From: Streptomyces canus
GTDB taxonomy: Bacteria; Actinomycetota; Actinomycetes; Streptomycetales; Streptomycetaceae
Assembly: GCF_030815415.1 (NCBI RefSeq)
Contig: NZ_JAUSWW010000001.1
Span: 9,672,001-9,736,000 of the forward strand
Direction: 5' to 3'
DNA length: 64,000 nt
Program-made: the position numbers and the translations under genes
Part shown: in pieces, positions 28,510 through 37,706 of the stretch
How the letters are laid out: the number at the start of each line of letters is the position of its first letter
How positions within the stretch are numbered: the first letter of the stretch is position 1
The notes under the pieces: generated by a model
Database searches by the model: none
What the model was told of the DNA's origin: nothing
Seen by the model: the letters and a program-made list of their open reading frames with translations, nothing else

Positions 28510-29444
28510 GGTACCGCACGCTCGGTGAACGCGGGCCGGCCGTCTCGGTGGTGGGCGTCGGCGGCAACAACTTCGGCTCCCGTCTCGACGAGGACGGCAC
28601 GAAGGCCGTCGTCCACGCGGCCCTCGACACCGGGATCACGCTGTTCGACACGGCGGACATGTACGGCGGTTTCGGTGACCGGGGCGGTGCGCGAGGTGAC
28701 GGTGAACGCCTCCTCGGGGCTGCCCTCAAGGGCCACCGCGACGAGGTCGTCCTCGCCACCAAGTTCGGCATGGAGATGGGCCTGGACGCCGATCTGTACG
28801 GCCCGCGAGGCGCCCGTGGCTACATCCGCCACGCGGTGGAATCGTCGCTGAGCCGCCTGGGCACCGACCGGATCGACCTGTACCAGTACCACGAGCCGGA
28901 TGGCGTCACCCCGCTCGACGAAACGGTGGTCGCGCTCCAGGAGTTGGTGGCCGAGGGCAAGATCGGGTACATCGGCTGCTCCGACCTTCCGGCCGAGGAC
29001 CTGTCCGAGGCGTTCGTCAGCACCCAGGCCCGCTACCACCTGCTCGACCGCCGTGTGGAGGAGGACCTGATCCCGGCCTGTCTGCGGCACGGCCTCGGTC
29101 TGCTGCCGTACTACCCGCTGGCCAACGGGCTGCTCAGTGGCAAGTACCGGCGCGGAGAGCAGCCCCCGCCCGGCAGCCGCCTGTCCTGGCGGCAGGGCTG
29201 GCTGACCGACGCGGCTCTCGACCGGGTCGAGGCGCTCACCTCGTATGCCACCGAGCGCGGCCTGTCCCTCCTCCAGGTCGCGGTGGGCGGACTCGCCGCC
29301 CTCCCCGCCGTCGGCTCGGTCATCTGCGGCGCGATGACCCCCGAACAGGTCACCGCCAACGCGGCGGCGGCCGACTGGCTCCCCGACACGGCCGACCTGG
29401 CCGCACTCGACGCGATCGTCACCCCCGGCGAGCGGATCGTCTGA
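28506..29444 (+). CDS. Aldo/keto reductase
   Basis: This 312-residue NADPH-dependent reductase has the AKR tetrad: Asp and Tyr in FDTADMYGG, Lys in LATKFGM and His in YQYHEPDG. GAMTPEQVTANAAA near the end binds the cofactor. It may reduce a toxic aldehyde of the pathway or a keto intermediate. It overlaps the dehydrogenase gene as ATGA. The specific reaction cannot be told from sequence. Confidence 0.88.
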   Translation: MRYRTLGERGPAVSVVGVGGNNFGSRLDEDGTKAVVHAALDTGITLFDTADMYGGFGDRGGARGDGERLLGAALKGHRDEVVLATKFGMEMGLDADLYGPRGARGYIRHAVESSLSRLGTDRIDLYQYHEPDGVTPLDETVVALQELVAEGKIGYIGCSDLPAEDLSEAFVSTQARYHLLDRRVEEDLIPACLRHGLGLLPYYPLANGLLSGKYRRGEQPPPGSRLSWRQGWLTDAALDRVEALTSYATERGLSLLQVAVGGLAALPAVGSVICGAMTPEQVTANAAAADWLPDTADLAALDAIVTPGERIV

Positions 29445-29488
29445 CCCGTCCCCCTCCCTGTAAGAACCGGAAACCGAGGTTGCACACC

Positions 29489-30154
29489 ATGCGAGAGATC
29501 GTCACCTTCGACGCCTACGGCACCCTGGTCGACTTCCAGCTCGGCCCCACCACCCTCAAGGTCCTCTCCGACCGGCTGGACCTGGACAACCTGGACGTCG
29601 ACGAGTTCCTCGACGACTTCCGCGTCATGCGCTTCCAGGCGGTCCTTGAGGCATACCGCCCCTACCACGAGATCCTGCACTCCAGCCTGCAGATGGCCAT
29701 GCGTCTGCACGGCCTGGAGTACCGCACCTCCGACGGCGACGCCCTCGTCGAGGCCGTCCCCACCTTCGGCCCCTTCCCGGAGGTCCCGGACGCCCTGCGC
29801 GCACTGAAGTCCCGCTACGAGATCGCCATCATCACCAACAGCGACGACAACCTCATCGCACGCAACGTCGAGAACATCGGCGTCGAGTTCGACTACGTCA
29901 TCACGGCCGAGCAGGCACGGGCGTACAAGCCGGACCGCCAGACGTTCGAGCACGCCTTCAAGACCATGGGCGTCGAGCCGTCCCAGGTCATCCACACCGC
30001 GCAGGGCTGGGAGTACGACCACATCCCCACCCGTGACCTCGGCCTGAAGCGCCGCGTGTGGATCAACCGGTACGGCCGTCCCGGCAGCGCCGATTACCAG
30101 CCCTACGACGAGCTGACCGACCTGTCGGGCCTGCCGAAGCTGCTCGGCTGCTGA
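29489..30154 (+). CDS. HAD-family hydrolase, 2-haloacid dehalogenase type II-like
   Basis: This 221-residue HAD hydrolase has the nucleophile Asp in FDAYGTLVDF, the Ser/Asn motif ITNSDDN and the Lys of motif III in ARAYKPDRQ. The pattern F-D-A-Y-G-T-L-x-D and the length match L-2-haloacid dehalogenases, but many relatives are phosphatases. The ATG at 29489 is used because GAGG lies 9 bp upstream. Its place between amine-pathway genes suggests a metabolite repair or detoxification role instead of growth on haloacids. Confidence 0.78.
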   Translation: MREIVTFDAYGTLVDFQLGPTTLKVLSDRLDLDNLDVDEFLDDFRVMRFQAVLEAYRPYHEILHSSLQMAMRLHGLEYRTSDGDALVEAVPTFGPFPEVPDALRALKSRYEIAIITNSDDNLIARNVENIGVEFDYVITAEQARAYKPDRQTFEHAFKTMGVEPSQVIHTAQGWEYDHIPTRDLGLKRRVWINRYGRPGSADYQPYDELTDLSGLPKLLGC

Positions 30155-30204
30155 CAACACAGCGACACGGCGACACAGGACAGAGAACACAGAGGACGCA
30201 CGCC

Positions 30205-31497
30205 ATGAAGCAGATCCCCTACTGGCTCGACACCGCCCCCGCCCTGCCCGACCGGTCCGGAAAGGACCTGCCCGACGAGGCGGATTTGGTGGTCATCGGC
30301 GGCGGCCTCACAGGCCTGTCCACCGCCTACCACGCCGCCCGCAAGGGCGCCCGGGTCGTCCTCGTCGAGAAGGACAAGGTCGGCTCGGGCGCCTCCGGGC
30401 GCAACGGCAGCATGTGCACGCAGGGCATCACCATCGGTGTCGGCGAGGCCCGCAAGCGCTTCGGCCAGGAGCGCGCCCGCGAGCTGTACGACGCCTTCCG
30501 CGAGGCCGTCGACGTCGTCGAGGAACTCACGCACACCGAGAAGATCGACTGCGACTTCAACCGCGCCGGACGCCTCGGGGTCGCGTTCAAGCCCCAGCAC
30601 TTCGAATCGATGAAGGCCACCCAGCGCGACCTGGCCGACAACTTCGACCACGAGACCCAGCTCCTCACCCGGAGCGATCTGAAGGCCGAGCTGGGCTCGG
30701 ACTACTACCACGGAGCCCTGCTCGACCCGCTCAGCGCGGCCCTGCACGTCGGCAAGTACGTCCACGGCCTGGCGGAGGCCGCCGAACGCGCCGGCGCGGA
30801 GATCCACGAACGCAACGCGGCCACCGGACTCACCCGCCTCCCCGGCGGCGGATTCCTCGTGGAGACCCTGCACGGCACGATCCGCGCCAAGCAGGTCATG
30901 GCGGCCACGGACGCCTACACCGACAAGGCGCTGCCCTGGTTCCGCAAGCGGCTGATCAACGTCGGCAGTTTCATCATCGTCACCGAGCCGCTCGGCGAGG
31001 CCCGCGCCAAGGAACTGATCCCCAACGCCCGCCTGGTGGTCGACTCCAAGAACATCGGCCACTACCTCCGCCTCACCCCCGACAACCGTCTCGCCTTCGG
31101 CGGCCGGGCCCGCTTCGCCCCCTCCAACCCCGCCTCCGACGTCAAGAGCGGCGACATCCTGAAGCAGGAGATGACGGAGATCTTCCCGCAATTGGCAGGC
31201 GTCCGTGTCGACTACGTCTGGGGCGGCATGGTCGGCTTCTCCTGGGACCGCCTCCCGCACGCCGGCGAGGCCGAGGGGGCCAAGGGCCTGTACTACTCCA
31301 TGGGTTACTGCGGCCACGGCGTCCAGATGGCCACCTACATGGGCCGCGCGGTCGCCGAGATGATGGACGGCAAGCCGGACGCCAACCCCCTGCGCGGCCT
31401 CGGCTTCCCCAAGGTCCCCGTCCCCTTCTACAACGGCACCCCGTGGTTCCTGCCGTTCGGCGGCGCCTACTACAAGGCCAAGGACAAGCTGCGCTGA
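30205..31497 (+). CDS. FAD-dependent amine oxidase, DAO/PuuB-like
   Basis: This 430-residue flavoprotein of the DAO superfamily is similar in layout to gamma-glutamylputrescine oxidase (PuuB). The FAD fold is VVIGGGLTGLSTAYHAA, followed by the GSGASGRNGSM loop. The C-terminal FAD segment contains YVWGGMVGFSWDRLPHAG and GYCGHGVQMATYMGRAVAEM. AGAGGACG precedes the ATG. It is the last gene of the cluster and is followed by a hairpin terminator. A polyamine or gamma-glutamyl-amine substrate would fit the PotABCD-like importer, but no gamma-glutamylation (PuuA) gene is present. Confidence 0.87.
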   Translation: MKQIPYWLDTAPALPDRSGKDLPDEADLVVIGGGLTGLSTAYHAARKGARVVLVEKDKVGSGASGRNGSMCTQGITIGVGEARKRFGQERARELYDAFREAVDVVEELTHTEKIDCDFNRAGRLGVAFKPQHFESMKATQRDLADNFDHETQLLTRSDLKAELGSDYYHGALLDPLSAALHVGKYVHGLAEAAERAGAEIHERNAATGLTRLPGGGFLVETLHGTIRAKQVMAATDAYTDKALPWFRKRLINVGSFIIVTEPLGEARAKELIPNARLVVDSKNIGHYLRLTPDNRLAFGGRARFAPSNPASDVKSGDILKQEMTEIFPQLAGVRVDYVWGGMVGFSWDRLPHAGEAEGAKGLYYSMGYCGHGVQMATYMGRAVAEMMDGKPDANPLRGLGFPKVPVPFYNGTPWFLPFGGAYYKAKDKLR

Positions 31498-31521
31498 GCC
31501 GCCGCTGACAGCGGTGACACT

Positions 31522-31559
31522 GCGGGGGCTTTCCGCGGGTGGTAGTGGGAAGCCCCCGC
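31522..31559 (+). terminator. Terminator of the amine catabolic cluster
   Basis: GCGGGGGCTT (31522-31531) pairs with AAGCCCCCGC (31550-31559) as a perfect 10-bp stem, 24 bp after the last stop codon. Confidence 0.75.
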
Positions 31560-31626
31560 CGGCTATCACGGGGCAGCGCGTACCGCGCGTTCTCCGTCTC
31601 CGTTCTTCGTTGCGCAAGAGAAAGCC

Positions 31627-31870
31627 ATGCGCGCACTGTCCACGCACAACGACGACCCGCTGCCTGCCTTCCGGCCCTTCGACCGCCACCGCCCTGTATT
31701 CGTCATCGGCGAGGGCGCCGGCCTGCTCGTGCTGGAGGCGGAGGAACACGCGCGGGCGCGCGGAGCCCGGATCTACTGCGAGGCCGCGGGCTGGGGACTG
31801 TCCGCCGACGCTCACCACCCGGCCGCCCCCGACCCGACCGGCGTCGTCATCGAGCGCGCCGTCCGACGTG
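31627..31870 (+). pseudogene. Fragment of a beta-ketoacyl-ACP synthase (FabF-type)
   Basis: The frame from 31627 reads RALSTHNDDP and FRPFDRHRPVFVIGEGAG followed by HARARGARIY. This is the piece just after the active-site half of FabF/KAS-II enzymes, where RALSTRND and RPFDxxRDGFVxGEGAG are usual. The catalytic Cys region before it and the two catalytic His regions after it are missing, and similarity fades after about 80 residues. It is a remnant about one fifth of the normal gene. Nothing else of a fatty acid or polyketide locus is nearby. Confidence 0.75.
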
Positions 31871-31986
31871 CCCTCGATGACGAGCCGCTGATCCCTACGA
31901 GCCCGGCGGCACCGGTACACCCCGACGTCCGTGGACAACGCGGGATCGCGCAGACCGTCCTGCACGCCATGAGGGCAACACAGTAG

Positions 31987-32330
31987 CCCCATGAGCTCGG
32001 GGAACCAGCGAACGAGTGACTGTCCGACACCGTGGGGGAGGCGGGTGCGCCCGGGGTGGGGCCCCGGCGAACTGGCCCGCGCGGTGTCGGGCTGAGTGAG
32101 TTGAGCCGCCGGCGGCTGACTGCGTGGACGGACCATCTGCTCGGTTCAGTACCAGGCTGAGCAGCCGCTGACCGGCGCTCCTCTCTGCTGCCCGAGACCT
32201 TGCCGCCCCGACGGTTCCGAGTTGTTGGATCCCGGTCGGCGGCGCGCTCAACGCTGCCGACCGGGACGTGATCACCCACCGCCGGGCAGCCTCGCCCCCT
32301 GTCAGGGTCACGCAGATACGGGGTGCCGGT
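31987..32330. other. Gap between two gene remnants
   Basis: About 340 bp with no gene or family resemblance that I can find on either strand. Confidence 0.4.
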
Positions 32331-32334
32331 TATG

Positions 32335-32600
32335 ACCTCGACACAGAGAGGACCCTCGCATGGGGAGCCAGGGATTCTCCGGGAAAGACGCAGGGCCGCG
32401 GCGCCGACCCGCGCGTGGCCGAGATCGCCCCGACGACCGCCGTCAGTCGCAGGGCGTGCTGAGCCATGCCCAGGAGCTGATGGCGGACGCGGTCGGCGCC
32501 GAGCAGGCGTTCTTCTCCACCCGCACCAGCTTGCTGTCGGTCAAGACCGCCATGCTCGCCGTGGCCGGTCCCGGCGAGGGGTTCCGAAGGTCCAGCGCCG
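32335..32600 (+). pseudogene. Remnant of an Orn/Lys/Arg decarboxylase
   Basis: One frame reads RDSPGKTQGRGADPRV, close to the TPGHKQGRGVDPRV segment of PLP-dependent basic amino-acid decarboxylases. A second frame then continues with AQELMADAVGAEQAFFST and LLSVKTAMLAVAGPGE, the next segment of the same proteins. The two parts are joined by a frameshift near 32430, and the other several hundred residues are absent. Such decarboxylases make putrescine or cadaverine, so the loss next to a polyamine-type cluster is notable. Confidence 0.72.
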
Positions 32601-32693
32601 CCAGTTCCGGCTCGCGGGTCAGAGTCCCAAGTCCCAGCGCAGTGTTCGCATCCCGGTGCCCGCCTCAGGGTCCCGGCATCCCGGAAAGGGCCC

Positions 32694-32735
32694 GGCCCCT
32701 CGGCCAAGAGCTCAAGGACTCCTGACCGAGGGGCC
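32694..32735 (-). terminator. Terminator after katG
   Basis: GGCCCCTCGG (32694-32703) pairs with CCGAGGGGCC (32726-32735) as a 10-bp perfect stem with a 22-base loop, starting 11 bp beyond the katG stop on the minus strand. Confidence 0.7.
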
Positions 32736-32745
32736 CTGGCCCTCG

Positions 32746-34938
32746 TCAGCGGCGGACGTCGTACCGGTCGAGGTTCATCACCTTGTCCCACGCGGCAGCG
32801 AAGTCCCGTACGAACTTCGCGTCGGCGTCATGGGAGGCGTAGACCTCGCTGAGGGCGCGGAGCTGGGCGTGCGAGCCGAAGACGAGGTCGACGGCGGTCG
32901 CGGTCCACTTCACCTCGCCCGTGTCCCGGTCCCGGCCTTCGTACACGTTCTCGTCCGTGGCCGACGTGGACCATTGCGTGCGCATGTCGAGGAGGTTGAG
33001 GAAGAAATCGGTGGTCAGAACCTCGGGCCGGTCGGTGAGAGCGCCGTGTGCGGAGCCCTTGTAGGCGGTGCTGAGGGCTCGCATGCCGCCGATCAGGACG
33101 GTCATTTCGGGGGCGGTGAGGTTCAGCATGTTCGCGCGGTCGAGCAGGAGGGTCTCGGGGGAGAGCTTCTCACCCGCCCTGAGGTAGTTACGGAACCCGT
33201 CGGCCTTGGGTTCGAGCACGGCGAACGACTCCACGTCGGTCTGTTCCTGTGTGGCGTCCGTGCGCCCCGGCGTGAAGGGGACGGTCAGGTCGTGCCCGGC
33301 GTCGGCCGCGGCCTTCTCGATGGCTGTGCAGCCGCCCAGGACGATCAGGTCGGCGAGGGACACTCGCTTCCGGCCGGTCTGTGAGCCGTTGTAGTCCTGC
33401 TGGATCTGCTCGAGTGCGCGTAGCGTCTCGGTCACCTCGGGGACGTCGTTGACCTCCCAATCCTTCTGCGGTGCGAGCCGGATCCGTGCACCGTTGGCGC
33501 CGCCGCGCTTGTCGGTGCCGCGGAAGCTTGCGGCCGAGGCCCAGGCGGTGGTGACGAGCTGGGAGACTGACAGGCCGGAGGCAAGGAGGCTTCCCTTGAG
33601 AGCGGCGATGTCCGTGTCGGTGACCAGGTCGTGGTCGACCGGGGGGACCGGGTCCTGCCACAGCTGCGGCTCGGGAATCCACGGGCCGAGGTAGCGCGAG
33701 CGGGGGCCCATGTCGCGGTGCAGGAGTTTGAACCACGCCTTGGCGAAGGCCAGCGCGAACTGGTCCGGGTTCTCGTGGAAGCGCTGGGCAATCGGCCCGT
33801 AGACCGGGTCCAACTTCAGCGCGAGATCCGTCGTCAGCATGATGGGGGCGTGTCGCCTGGACGGATCATGAGCATCGGGCACCTTGTCCCGGGCGGAGGG
33901 GTCGGTGGGAGTCCACTGGTGGGCACCGGCCGGGCTCGTCGTGAGTTCCCAGTCGTGGCCGAAGAGGTTGTCCAGGAACCCGTTGTCCCACTTCGTCGGC
34001 TCGTGCGTCCATGCCCCTTCGAGCCCGCTGGTGAGCGCGTCGCCGCCGACTCCGCTGCTGTAGGTGTTGTGCCAGCCCAGGCCCTGCTGCTCGATGGGGG
34101 CGGCTTCGGGCTCGGGCCCGATGTAGCTGGGGTCGACCGCCCCGTGGCACTTGCCGAACGTGTGGCCGCCGGCGATGAGCGCCACCGTCTCCTCGTCGTT
34201 CATCGCCATCCGCCCGAACGTCTCACGGATGTCCCTGGCGGCAGCCAGCGGATCCGGGGTGCCGTTGGGGCCTTCCGGGTTGACGTAGATCAGCCCCATC
34301 TGTACGGCACCGAACGGACCGGCGAGTTCCCGGTCCCCGCTGTAGCGCTCATCCCCGAGCCAGGTGTCCTCGGGCCCCCAGAAGATCTCCTCGGGTTCCC
34401 ACTGGTCCTCCCGCCCGAAACCGAACCCGAACGTCTTGAACCCCATGGACTCCATGGCGCAGTTCCCGGCGAAAACCAGGAGGTCCGCCCAGGAGATCTT
34501 CTGCCCGTACTTCTGCTTGACCGGCCACAGCAGACGACGCGCCTTGTCCAGGCTCGCGTTGTCCGGCCAGCTGTTCAGCGGAGCGAACCGCTGCGCGCCG
34601 GCACCGCCACCGCCCCGGCCGTCCGCCGTCCGGTACGTCCCCGCGGAATGCCAGCTCATACGGATGAAGAGCGGACCGTAGTGGCCGTAGTCGGCCGGCC
34701 ACCAGGCCTGCGATGTGGTCATCACCTCGAAGACGTCGCGCTTCAGCGCTTCTACGTCGAGGGTCGCGAACTCTTCGGCGTAGTCGAAGCCCTCGTCCAT
34801 GGGATTCGAGCGCGATGAATGCTGATGGAGAATCTGGAGGTCCAGCTGATTCGGCCACCAGTCCCGGTTCGTCCGCGGCCGACTCGCCGTGGGGGTGGGG
34901 GAGGGGATTGCCGGATTCTCGCTCTCACTGCCGGGCAT
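32746..34938 (-). CDS. katG: Catalase-peroxidase KatG
   Basis: This 730-residue haem enzyme destroys hydrogen peroxide and organic peroxides. The distal triad is visible as Arg93-Trp96-His97 in RMSWHSAGTYR. GLIYVNPEGPNG holds the Tyr of the Met-Tyr-Trp adduct, and the proximal His is in LIAGGHTFGKCHG. The second, degenerate peroxidase half follows, as usual. The ATG is the one preceded by AGGAAGCAGG. Streptomyces katG genes usually follow a fur-type repressor gene (furA/furS). None is present here, so control must be by another site or regulator. The two FAD amine oxidases upstream make peroxide, which could explain its place. Confidence 0.95.
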   Translation of the reverse strand: MPGSESENPAIPSPTPTASRPRTNRDWWPNQLDLQILHQHSSRSNPMDEGFDYAEEFATLDVEALKRDVFEVMTTSQAWWPADYGHYGPLFIRMSWHSAGTYRTADGRGGGGAGAQRFAPLNSWPDNASLDKARRLLWPVKQKYGQKISWADLLVFAGNCAMESMGFKTFGFGFGREDQWEPEEIFWGPEDTWLGDERYSGDRELAGPFGAVQMGLIYVNPEGPNGTPDPLAAARDIRETFGRMAMNDEETVALIAGGHTFGKCHGAVDPSYIGPEPEAAPIEQQGLGWHNTYSSGVGGDALTSGLEGAWTHEPTKWDNGFLDNLFGHDWELTTSPAGAHQWTPTDPSARDKVPDAHDPSRRHAPIMLTTDLALKLDPVYGPIAQRFHENPDQFALAFAKAWFKLLHRDMGPRSRYLGPWIPEPQLWQDPVPPVDHDLVTDTDIAALKGSLLASGLSVSQLVTTAWASAASFRGTDKRGGANGARIRLAPQKDWEVNDVPEVTETLRALEQIQQDYNGSQTGRKRVSLADLIVLGGCTAIEKAAADAGHDLTVPFTPGRTDATQEQTDVESFAVLEPKADGFRNYLRAGEKLSPETLLLDRANMLNLTAPEMTVLIGGMRALSTAYKGSAHGALTDRPEVLTTDFFLNLLDMRTQWSTSATDENVYEGRDRDTGEVKWTATAVDLVFGSHAQLRALSEVYASHDADAKFVRDFAAAWDKVMNLDRYDVRR

Positions 34939-35201
34939 GCGCGCACCCTGCTTCCTGATCGGATCTATCCCTTTTGTCGGTTGTTGCTCCTGACGTTGTT
35001 CGCTTTGCGGGAGCCGGGCAATCCGACACGCACGCGGAGGGCGCCATGGCGCCCACAGGAGGGAAACCTCGGTGCTCCTTGCGGGATGTCAGATGCACGG
35101 TCATACGAGGGATATCGCCCGTGATTCAAGTGGTGTGACACGTGTCTGGTGTTGCCCGTCGGGCACCCGGCGTCAGAACAGGGACAAGTGAGGAGGCACG
35201 T

Positions 35202-36347
35202 ATGCAGCTGTCATTCCTGGAACCGCTCTTCAACCGCCCCGGCCCGTGGGCGACCGTGTACTTCGACCCCGCTCAGAACGACGAGTCGGGCCCCAAGCGG
35301 CGCGAACTGTCCGTACGAGAGGTGTGTCGGACCCTCGAGGAGGAGGGCGCTGACGCGGCGACCACCCAGGCGGTGCGCGACGCCCTGATGAACGTCAGCC
35401 CCGCAGAGGACCCGGCGGGCCGAGTGATCTTCGCCGTCGGAGGGGAAGTGGTGCTCAGTCATCGTCTCTCCCGGCCGCCGCAGGGCCAGATCGCCTGCTG
35501 GGCCCCGCTGCCCCGCCTGACACCTCTGCTGGAGCTGTCCGGCCAGGACCCCGTCTGTCTCGTGGCGTACATCGACCGGACCGGCGCGGACTTCGAACTG
35601 CGCGGGGCGGCCGGGCGGCAGGACGCCGGGCAGGTGGAGGGGCGGCAGTGGCCGGTCCACCGCACGACCACGGCGGACTGGTCCGAGCGGCACTTCCAGC
35701 TCAAGGTCGAGAACACCTGGGAGCACAACGCCGGCGAGATCGCTGAAGCGCTGAGCTCGGCGTACGAGGAATCCGGCGCCGACCTGGTCGTCCTGGTCGG
35801 CGACCCCCGTGCACGGCCGGCCGTGCACGAAAGGCTTTCCGAGGCCGTCCGCCACGTCACGGTGCAGACCGAGCACGGCGGCCGCGCCGAAGGCTCCTCC
35901 TCCGCCGTGCTGGAAGAGGCCATCGAGCAGGCCCGGCGGCAGTACGCCCGACGCCGCGTCGAGGAGGCGCTCGACCGCTTCCGCGCCGGACGGGTGGGCA
36001 CCGACAGGCCGACGGACGCGGTGGAGGGAGTTCCGGCCCTGGCGGAAGCCGCTCGGGAGCACCGCATCGACACGCTGCTCATCCGGCCCGACGGGGCGGA
36101 CCTGGCCCGCGAGACATGGGTGGGCGGCGAGCCCGACCAGGTGGCGGCGCGCCGGGGCGAAGCGCGGACCCTGGGGCAGGCTGATCCGGTCCCCGTACGG
36201 GCCGACGACGCGCTGCTGCGGGCGGCAGCCGTCACCGCCGCCGACGTACTGATCGTGCCACCGTCCGACGAGGACGACGCGGAGGACCTTCCGGCAGGCG
36301 GTCTGGGCGCACTGCTCCGCTGGACGTACGAGCCGACCGCCGTCTGA
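35202..36347 (+). CDS. baeRF (Vms1/eRF1-like) domain protein
   Basis: This 381-residue protein is of the actinobacterial Rv2629-like / baeRF2 group, related to archaeal-eukaryotic release factor 1 and Vms1/ANKZF1. FLEPLFNRPGPWATVYFD opens the N-terminal domain. The central part has ENTWEHNAGEIAEAL and DLVVLVGDPRARPAVHERL. The end is a release-factor-like alpha/beta domain (HRIDTLLIRPDG). Such proteins may act on stalled ribosomes or tRNA under stress. AGGAGGCACGT precedes the ATG. It is divergent from katG, and shared stress control is possible. The catalytic residues are not clear to me. Confidence 0.75.
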   Translation: MQLSFLEPLFNRPGPWATVYFDPAQNDESGPKRRELSVREVCRTLEEEGADAATTQAVRDALMNVSPAEDPAGRVIFAVGGEVVLSHRLSRPPQGQIACWAPLPRLTPLLELSGQDPVCLVAYIDRTGADFELRGAAGRQDAGQVEGRQWPVHRTTTADWSERHFQLKVENTWEHNAGEIAEALSSAYEESGADLVVLVGDPRARPAVHERLSEAVRHVTVQTEHGGRAEGSSSAVLEEAIEQARRQYARRRVEEALDRFRAGRVGTDRPTDAVEGVPALAEAAREHRIDTLLIRPDGADLARETWVGGEPDQVAARRGEARTLGQADPVPVRADDALLRAAAVTAADVLIVPPSDEDDAEDLPAGGLGALLRWTYEPTAV

Positions 36348-36872
36348 CGACGGCGCTCCGTTGCGGTGCATGTCAGCGACGAGTGGAACTGGCTCCTCCT
36401 GCGCAGCATGCTCATCGGACGGGGAGGTACGGGCGCGTGCTCGGCACGGGGCCCGTGTCGTGTGCTTCGACAAGGCCACCCGTGCCCGCGCCGCCCTCAA
36501 CCCGAGCGAACCAATGCCTGACCAGCAGAAATCAAGGGATCACGTTCGCTTGGGATACGGCCTCCAAATGTCGCCAGGGCCAGCCCAACGAGCCGACAAA
36601 GCAGCAAAGGCGCACGAGCAAGTCCGGAAGCGAAGCCCAGGGGCGAGCGTCCGGGCGTTTCCCCTTGCACGGTGGGAACAGCCGAGCCGGTCGGCACTGT
36701 TGCACCAGGAGAGGGACCGGCATCGCGCGGGCGGGGATCAGAGAAGAGCTGATCCGCTCCGGCGCGGTCCGGCCCCCGGTCCGTGGTAAGCCCGGTCACT
36801 CGATATCCGCGTGCCCTCATGTACGCCTGCCGCGGACTCGGACCCAGGCTTCTCACACAGGAGGACTGTTTT
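36348..36872. other. Intergenic region, no gene recognised
   Basis: About 525 bp with lower GC than the flanks (around 36520-36620). Frames here resemble nothing I know. The strong AGGAGGAC site at 36859-36866 belongs to the next gene. Confidence 0.5.
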
Positions 36873-37706
36873 ATGAACGACCGGCCGTTGACGCTCATGG
36901 CGGTGCACGCACACCCCGACGATGAGGCAACCGGGACGGGCGGTGTTCTCGCGCGGTACGCGGCGGAGGGCATGCGCACGGTCCTCGTGACATGTACCGA
37001 CGGCGGATGCGGTGACGGCCCAGGGGGTGTCAAGCCCGGCGACCCCGGGCATGATCCGGCGGCCATCGCCCTTATGCGGCGTCAGGAACTCGAGGCAAGC
37101 TGCGACATCCTGAAGATCAGTCATCTGGAGATGCTGGACTACGCCGACTCCGGAATGATGGGCTGGCCGACCAACGACGCCCACGGATCCTTCTGGCAGA
37201 CACCCGTCGAGGAGGGCGCCGCCCGGCTCGCGGAACTCTTTCGGCGCTACCGACCCGATGTGGTCGTCACGTACGACGAGAACGGCTTCTATGGCCACCC
37301 CGACCACATCCAGGCCAACCGCATCACGATGGCGGCACTGGCGATGACCGGGCTGGCATCGAAGGTGTACTGGACAACGGCGCCCCGCTCGATGATGCAG
37401 CGGTTCGGGGAGGCCATGCGTGAGTTCGGTGCGGACGTACCCGAGCCGGATTCCGCCGAGGCCGAAGCCATCGCTGCGATCGGACTCCCCGACGAGGAGA
37501 TCACCACCTGGGTGGACACCACCGCGTTCGGCGGCCAGAAATTCGACGCCCTGGCCGCGCACGCCAGCCAGGGCGAGAACATCTTCTTCCTCAAGATGGG
37601 CCAGGAGAGGTTCACCGAATTGATGGGCGTCGAGACCTTCGTACGCGTCCAGGACACCACCGGCGCGGCCCTCCCCGAGAACGACCTCTTCGCCGGACTG
37701 CGCTGA
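36873..37706 (+). CDS. PIG-L family deacetylase (Mca/MshB-like)
   Basis: This 277-residue zinc hydrolase is of the LmbE/PIG-L family, which includes mycothiol S-conjugate amidase (Mca) and the MshB deacetylase. VHAHPDDEATGTGG carries the zinc ligands His-Asp-Asp, and TYDENGFYGHPDH carries the third ligand and the Mca/MshB-type Y-D-E-N-G pattern. Length fits Mca better than simple LmbE proteins. Mca cleaves mycothiol adducts of drugs and electrophiles. The ATG follows AGGAGGAC by 6 bases. Actinobacteria have several paralogues, so this may be an accessory one. Confidence 0.85.
   Translation: MNDRPLTLMAVHAHPDDEATGTGGVLARYAAEGMRTVLVTCTDGGCGDGPGGVKPGDPGHDPAAIALMRRQELEASCDILKISHLEMLDYADSGMMGWPTNDAHGSFWQTPVEEGAARLAELFRRYRPDVVVTYDENGFYGHPDHIQANRITMAALAMTGLASKVYWTTAPRSMMQRFGEAMREFGADVPEPDSAEAEAIAAIGLPDEEITTWVDTTAFGGQKFDALAAHASQGENIFFLKMGQERFTELMGVETFVRVQDTTGAALPENDLFAGLR

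Noticed and set aside
30103..32136. Long minus-strand frame of 677 codons opposite the PuuB-like gene
   Set aside because: Shadow of the intact flavoprotein on the plus strand; low-complexity Gly/Val/Asp composition and no domain.
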